Positions 58,436 to 64,000 of a stretch of DNA of 64,000 nt are shown one piece after another (position 1 is the first letter of the stretch; each line of letters opens with the position of its first letter). Location: positions 4,216,001-4,280,000 of the forward strand of contig OX638131.1 of NCBI GenBank assembly GCA_951804985.1, written 5' to 3'. A program made the position numbers and the translations under genes. This DNA is from Dryomyza anilis (Eukaryota > Arthropoda > Insecta > Diptera > Dryomyzidae). The notes beneath the pieces were generated by a model that worked only from the letters and a program-made list of their open reading frames with translations, was not told the DNA's origin and made no database searches.

Positions 58436-58599
58436 CTTCAAACTTTAAAATTTGATTTTCCAACATTTTTAAAAATGCACATTTGCCCCTTTGGCATGAC
58501 AGTGACGATATGTTTTGTACGGAAATATGACAACATAGCATTTTGATTAGTTTCTAAAAATTGGATTAAAAAATATATTTCGTTTATTGTTTTATACAA

Positions 58600-58707
58600 T
58601 AATCAGATTATACAATACAATAATCCGATTATACAATAATCCGATTATACAATAATCCGATTATACAATAATCCGATTATACAATAATCCGATTATACAA
58701 TAATCCA
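58600..58707 (+). repeat. 16-bp tandem repeat (ACAATAATCCGATTAT)
   Basis: About six nearly perfect copies of ACAATAATCCGATTAT. Each contains ATAATCCGATTAT, which is close to self-complementary. It lies within the ~150-bp array. Confidence 0.9.
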
Positions 58708-59720
58708 ATTAATGATTATCTTTAAGAAAATACTTGAAAAGAAATGTGATAACGTTAAAAAATCTAAATATAAAATCAAAATAAGCATTTCTTTAGTGTT
58801 TAGAGAGTTTTCAATTTATATTTTTGGAAATAATATCCTAAAGTATAATCTTTACAGAGTATTTAAGAAAATGACTGTAAGAAAATGTGGCAACAAAGCA
58901 TTTCAATTTAAGTTATAAAAGACAAATACTGATTACCTATTTTAAATGCAAATATTGAAAATTTGCTCAAAACAGCTTGCTGATGCAAATAAAAAAATGA
59001 AAATTTCTTCTGTAAATGCATGAAATATTTTTTTAACTGAAATGTGACAACATAGCATTTAAAGAGAGGTCTTTAAAAATTTGCTTGAAAAATATCATAT
59101 TATATTAAATATGTAATAAAGATATTTTTTGTGCAAATAATACGCTCCATGATTTTTTTTACCAGACTTCTTTAGAAAATTTCCGAAAAGGAATGTGGCA
59201 ACGCAGCATTGAAAGTTTTTAGAAGATTTTAAGTAGAATTTCAAAGGTTTTGTATACAAAAAAAAACCAAAATTAAAGGGTTGTATTAAGCTAAATTTTT
59301 TAAATTTAAACGGAAAATATTATCTTTAAAGACTACTTATGAAGTACTTAAAAAGAAAAAAGAAATTTTGATTTAGAATTTTCAATAAAAAAAAAAACAA
59401 ATTTTAAATGCTTTTTTTAAGTTACACTAAATTAGCTAGTACTGAAAAAAAAATACTTGAAAGATGCTTGATATAATACATTGACTGAAATATGATAACA
59501 TAGCATTTTAATTAACATTTCTAAAAATTCAATCAGAAAACGTAATATTTTTATTTCAAAGTACAAAACGTATTATATATTTTAAATAAGCATAAAATAT
59601 ATTCAATGATTTTTTTTACAGACTGCTTAGAAAAATTTCTTAAACTAAATGTGGCAACGCTGTATTGCAGAATTGCAAAGGATTTCAAGCAGATTTTCAA
59701 AGGTTTCGCTTACAAAATAT

Positions 59721-60780
59721 ATTAAAGATTTTTTTGTATGATATTTTTTTATTTTTTTTTGCACAATATATATTACTTTTAATACATTATATATTTTTCT
59801 TTTAGCACATATACAGTAAAAATAAAAAAAGCACATACAACAAAGCCACAGAAAGCTATATGGTATTTGAAATGCTGACGCAGCCACGTGTGTCTTCGCA
59901 TATTTATTGACAATTTTCAATTTCATTCTACTTATTTAACATCTTTTCGAATTCTTCTGCTGTGCTATTTTTTCTTTTTTTTTTCCATCCACTTCTACTT
60001 ATCCTGCTCATGTTTTATATTTATTTTATCCTACATCCATGGTATGTGTGTCAACTGAAACCTGCTGCTGCTGCTGAAATCTTTCATTTCAATTTTGGGC
60101 CAATAAGTTGTGCTGCTGCGAAAGCCAGGCAACTTCGAGACGGAAGCACTAAAAATTCACATAAAATGCTGTCAAAATAGCGCTGCTTGTAGCGCTGCTC
60201 ACACCCCAACACACACACACACACATTGCTATAAATACACAAACTCATATACAGGAAACATTCACCCACATATACACTAAACATGTCGTAAATATAAAAG
60301 CAACCAAAAACAATTTTATACTTGCGACATTCAGAGCGACATTTTCTGCTCGCTCAAGCGAAATAAACTTTAAACTGTTTCTTGAGTTTTTTTTGTTGTT
60401 GTAGATTTTCCTACTTTTTCACATTTTCATACTTTTTACCAAGGATTTCAAACCAAACGTATTTCGATTTCGGGTTTGCCTTTCTCCCTTGTTTTCGTTT
60501 TTAGTTTTATCATAATTTCGAATGTTGTATTAAAACTAATTTTCAATATATATTTATATTGAACTAAACAATTGTCAAAAATTAGAAAAATTATATAAAT
60601 TAAATAGTGCCGTTTCAGCCAGAATAAAAAAAAACCAAGTGCATGTTGAATTTCAAACGGAAATTACAAATGTAGGCAAATTTTGAGTACAAATTATTTT
60701 TTTTAATTATTTTTAAAAATAACTTAAATGATGTACTTTATTTATGTATTTACACTTTGTTCGTAAACTTTATAGTGCCT
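59721..60780. other. Unannotated stretch with (CA)n
   Basis: Contains a short (CA)n run at 60208-60226 and CTGCTGCTGCTG at 60064-60075. No supported gene or element. Confidence 0.5.
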
Positions 60781-61160
60781 TCATAATAATTCACAGAAAA
60801 ATTGCGGACGGGACAAAAAGTGTCATATAGAAATTGTCACTATGATTTTTTTTGTTCTAAAAAAGTTTTATCTGAAACTATTAATAAACATTATTGCAAA
60901 ATGTAAAAATAATATACGATTTAAATTCTCGGATGTTTTTTAAGTTTTTTTTTACAATTTTTGAGATTTTTTTCGACGAAACCGATGTTAATGGGTGGTA
61001 AAAATTTTCTAGAATTAGTAGGAAATCAGGAATTACAATTTATCTACATATGACGAGAAAATTCAGCTTTATCAATCGCGAACTTAATTCTTTATATATT
61101 CTTTTATTTTTTTGGTTAATATGTTAATAAATATATTATTTTGGTTCTGGACGTGAGTAC
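60780..61160. repeat. Dispersed repeat R2, copy 3 (interrupted)
   Basis: Starts near TTGCGGACGGGACAAAAAGTG and shares ordered blocks with 9330-9900. It appears to continue after two insertions, at 62270-62330 (TAATATTTTGTATCTGTATATCTTT). Confidence 0.5.
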
Positions 61161-61162
61161 CC

Positions 61163-61490
61163 TTATGATGGGTTTTTCAATAAGAGCGCTACAAAAGTTT
61201 TTTTCAGGGACGCTACAAAAGTAGAGCGACAGCAAACGACACCATATTTCTTGCTGTTCTTTTGACAGTTCTCTTCAGTAAGGTTTGCCATTTCATGATG
61301 GAAAGATATACGAGCCAACAACGAGTCGAAATTATTAAAATTTACTACCGAAATTCGAATTCGTATATCTTTCCATCATGAAATGGTAAACCTTACTGAA
61401 GAGAAATGTCAAAAGAGCGGCAAGAAATATGGCGTCGTTTGCTGCCCTGTCGCTCTACTTATGTAGCGTCCCTGTTGAAAAACACTTTAC
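61163..61490. mobile_element. Hairpin made of two inverted 5' ends of a mariner-related element
   Basis: Arms of about 130 bp (left from GGGTTTTTCAATAAGAGCGC, right ending GTCCCTGTTGAAAAACAC) are near-perfect inverted copies, including CATTTCATGATGGAAAGATA and its complement. One arm continues into the start of a transposase-like frame (see 61298). No further transposase sequence is present, so this is a non-autonomous palindromic derivative. Confidence 0.75.
61298..61381 (+). pseudogene. Fragment of a mariner/Tc1-type transposase N-terminus
   Basis: The frame reads MERYTSQQRVEIIKIYYRNS and then runs into the inverted arm and a stop. SQQRVEIIKIYYRNS resembles the N-terminal helix-turn-helix start of a mariner-superfamily transposase group common in insects (the DUF4817-type domain). 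Only about 20 residues belong to it. The remainder of the protein is absent. Confidence 0.6.
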
Positions 61491-61519
61491 AAAAATCAAA
61501 ATTTTAATGTTTATGATTA

Positions 61520-62223
61520 CCCAGCAGGAAATGGCCACATTGACGACAAGGTCATCAATGATGAATCGAGGACATTAGAAAATTTGTCATTGATGAATAT
61601 GTCTACAACAATTTCATAAATGACATTGCCTTAACGACGTCATACACCATATGTCATATATACATATATCAATGACATTGTGAAAATCTGTCATTGATGA
61701 AATGTTATTGATGACGTCATTGATGAAAATTAACATTCACGTCACATGCCCCTAAAGGTAAGCAGCATTTACGTTGTAAAATGCAATTTGAAATGCATAC
61801 AACATACGTCTAGATGCAGCACTTTCGAGTAAAACTGAAAATTTGTGTTCGATGTCACCCTGCCATATAATTCATAGGAAAAAATTGAAGGAGCAATTTT
61901 TATAAAATCGAGATAATAAGCAGTAGTAATGTTGATGGCTGATGGCCGTTAGTGCAGTACGTTATTGACATTAGCAAGTACACATATCATTCGAACCGAG
62001 AACAGAAGTAAATAATAAAATTGAAATAATAAATAAAAATAAGATAAAAAAATATAAATTAAAAAATAAATAAAATAATAAAAAAAAATAATAAAAAAAT
62101 TGTATGACAATCATTTCTGACTTCATTGATGAATGATGTGCATGAAAATGCTATCGGTCATCGATGTTTCTGACCTGACATAGGGGAATCATTGAGGAAT
62201 CATTGGTGACATTTCCTGCTGGG
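61520..62223. mobile_element. TA-flanked MITE (CCCAGCAGGAAATG termini)
   Basis: Perfect 14-bp inverted ends CCCAGCAGGAAATG are flanked by TA on both sides (61518-61519 and 62224-62225). The interior is rich in TCATTGATGA-like words and has no long frame. The 704-bp element probably used a Tc1/mariner-type transposase supplied elsewhere, inferred only from the TA target. Confidence 0.8.
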
Positions 62224-62372
62224 TAGGTTGAAGCTTTAGATAAGCTTTAGATAATATTAAATAAGGTTGTCTGAAAACACAGTAAATAATATTTTGTATC
62301 TGTATATCTTTAAAGTTAACGATATCTGTGTGATATTAAAATTGCATTACCATTTTTTATTATATAAATTTT

Positions 62373-63538
62373 GAGATTTTACCTTTTCAATTTCAATGAA
62401 ATTTCGGCAGCTGATAAAGCTTATTGACCATTTTGTTTTTATTTTTTCGATTTCTACATCCAGAGTTACAGTGCTTCAAAGTTACAAAACTATGGACCAA
62501 CTATCACTTTTGTATGGTTGTTCATATTTCAATATCTCTTAAAGTAGATACGCTAGAAACTCCATTGATGGCTCGTTTAAAAGCTAATAGAACAATCTTT
62601 TAGAGAAATTAAGTTGTTGCTTCTAAACTTCAACATGTGGCCCGTGGTTGTTATCGTAGCATTTCAAAATTGATGTCCTTAAAAAGGACCTTTTTTAAAA
62701 TTCTTTAAAAAATCACATATTTTGGTTGATTTAATACAAATGTTCATGCCAAATTTCAAGCTGCTATTTTGATTGCATCATATTTTAAAAAATATTTTTC
62801 TAAATTTTTATTTTGCATTGAAAAAATAAATGTTTTTTTCGACAGTAAAAGTTGCAATAATTCATGAATGTATTTCTAACTCTGATTTCTAAAATGGTGC
62901 CGGTTTTATCATATTGACTCTAGTTTTTGAAATAGTTAAATTTTGGGGTATATTTTTTACATTTTTCGAAAAATGGTATATATCTCAAAAACTAGAGACA
63001 GTTTGATGAAACTGACGCCATTTTCGAAATCAGAGTTACAAATACATTAAGAAATTATTGCAAATTATACTTTTGAAAAAATACTTTATTTTTCAATACA
63101 AAAAATTTGTAAAAATTTAGAAAATTAATTTTTAAAATATGATGCTATCAATTATGGCATGAACATTTATTTTAAAAATCATACACGATTTTTTTCAGAA
63201 CTTTTAAAAGGGTCCTTTTTAAGGACATCAATTTTGAAATGTAAGAATAATGACCACAGGTCACATGTTAATGTTTAGAATTTACATTTCAATTTTTCTT
63301 GAAACTTGTTCTATTACCTTTAAAACGAGCCATCAACGTCATTCTAACAATTCTACTTTAAGAGATATTGAAATATAAACAACCATACAAAAAAGATTAA
63401 TGGTCAAATTTTTGTAACTTTGAAGCACTGTATCTCTGGAAGTAGAGGTCGAAAAAAATAAAAAAAAATGGTCAATGCATATCTCAATAAGTTTTATCAG
63501 CTGTCCAAATTTCATTGAAAAATCGAAGAAGGTGAGTT
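62373..63538. mobile_element. 1.17-kb palindromic (foldback) element
   Basis: Two arms of about 560 bp meet near 62960. Matched blocks, outer to inner, include CAGCTGATAAA / TTTATCAGCTG, TTACAGTGCTTCAAAGTTAC / GTAACTTTGAAGCACTGTA, AACGAGCCATCA / TGATGGCTCGTTT, TGTCCTTAAAAAGGACC / GGTCCTTTTTAAGGACA, and CTAGTTTTTGA / TCAAAAACTAG at the centre. Arms look roughly 75-85% alike. No coding sequence and no clear target duplication. Confidence 0.8.
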
Positions 63539-64000
63539 CCAACCGCTGGTCGATTTGGTGTGGAATGGCCCATATACAAAATGAAAGGGTTTCAAATATA
63601 TCTAAACTATAATCAATATATCAAAACTATAATTTTGCACATTCTCCTACACAATGTCTGTTAACTGTTTGCATTTGTCAATTTTATTTTTTCATTTATT
63701 GCACTATAAGTTTCTCGCATCAGATACGAACTATTTCGATAAAAGTATCAAATTTTGTGTGCAATTTATTTTTTATTTCAACTATTTTTTATAATTTTTT
63801 TTTTCTTTTATTAAGATTATTTAGTATCATTTTTCCATTTTCTTTTTACTTTTCTTTTCATATTAACAGCATTTTTGGCGTTGTTTTTCACAAAAGCTGT
63901 ATTTAATTTTTATTTTTTCTGCTTTTTATACGTTTTTACTTTTCACTGTTTTTACTTTTTACTGCTGTGTGTCTCAAATTAAATTAAATTCTATGCTTGG
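63539..64000. other. T-rich unannotated end of the window
   Basis: T-rich sequence with CTTTTTACTTTT-like runs; nothing is identified. Confidence 0.5.

Larger units (their letters stand above)
56994..58511. mobile_element. Foldback element FB1, copy 3, containing a duplicated hAT-like insertion
   Basis: The right end CCCCTTTGGCATGACAGTGA...CGATAT matches the other FB1 copies; the left end is truncated inside the GTCAAATTTGAAAAATTG block. The centre folds around about 57175. The right half is interrupted by the insertion at 57487 and by extra sequence up to 58435, after which FB1 continues (ACTTCAAACTTTAAAATTTG...). Confidence 0.75.
56530..59720 (+). repeat. Tandem array of ~150-bp units with conserved ATGTGGCAACATAGCATT motif (interrupted)
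   Basis: Ten matches to ATGTGGCAACATAGCATT occur in one orientation, near 56548, 56699, 56829, 56968, 58525, 58884, 59041, 59193, 59489 and 59647. Adjacent ones are 130-160 bp apart or a multiple; the large gap is the foldback insertion at 56994-58511. Sequence between motifs is AT-rich and hardly conserved, apart from loosely shared AAAATATATTT segments. Confidence 0.7.

Overview
This is a stretch of an AT-rich eukaryotic genome, almost certainly a higher fly (Diptera, Cyclorrhapha; a blow-fly or house-fly relative is my best guess). The signs are very short introns of 51-58 bp, CAG/CAA-type triplet tracts in coding and non-coding DNA, tRNA-derived SINEs, many small TIR elements, and dispersed repeats ending in a 'GGGTATAAA' motif. 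No bacterial-style operons, rRNA genes, functional tRNA genes or CRISPR arrays are visible. Most of the window looks intronic or intergenic, and repeats make up most of it.

Only two loci have good protein-coding support. One is a single exon on the minus strand (15012-16081). It encodes a Gln- and Ala/Thr-rich protein with one hydrophobic segment and has a splice acceptor and a phase-0 splice donor. The rest of that host gene is not recognisable here. The other is a complete-looking PIF/Harbinger DNA transposon (45376-48194). It carries a Myb/SANT-like DNA-binding protein (spliced 259 aa) and, convergently, a three-exon DDE transposase (spliced 366 aa, intact triad), inside matching 16-bp inverted termini and a TTA target duplication.

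Layout. 0.5-9.9 kb: dispersed repeats, a foldback element, two SINEs, a solo LTR with a SINE inside it, and two small TA-flanked MITEs. 11.9-14.3 kb: a foldback element with an internally amplified arm, then a 22-bp tandem array. 15-17.6 kb: the host exon, then a 19-bp array close to its acceptor. 18-22.3 kb: a piggyBac-like MITE and a purine-rich tract holding three nested repeats. 23.5-29.9 kb: large 19-bp arrays, two of them in opposite orientations. 30-37 kb: low-complexity tracts, a diverged repeat pair, a SINE and a higher-order array. 37.9-42.8 kb: three more 19-bp arrays. 44.1-48.5 kb: an old repeat containing a hAT-like MITE and the Harbinger element. 48.8-49.9 kb: two SINEs. 52.8-59.7 kb: an 11-bp array, a ~168-bp satellite-like array, and a ~150-bp array with one strongly kept motif, split by a foldback element that itself holds a hAT-like MITE. 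60.8-63.5 kb: a dispersed repeat split by a mariner-derived hairpin and a TA-flanked MITE, then a 1.17-kb palindrome.

All coordinates and motifs were read by eye. Family names rest on termini, target duplications and protein motifs, not on database searches.
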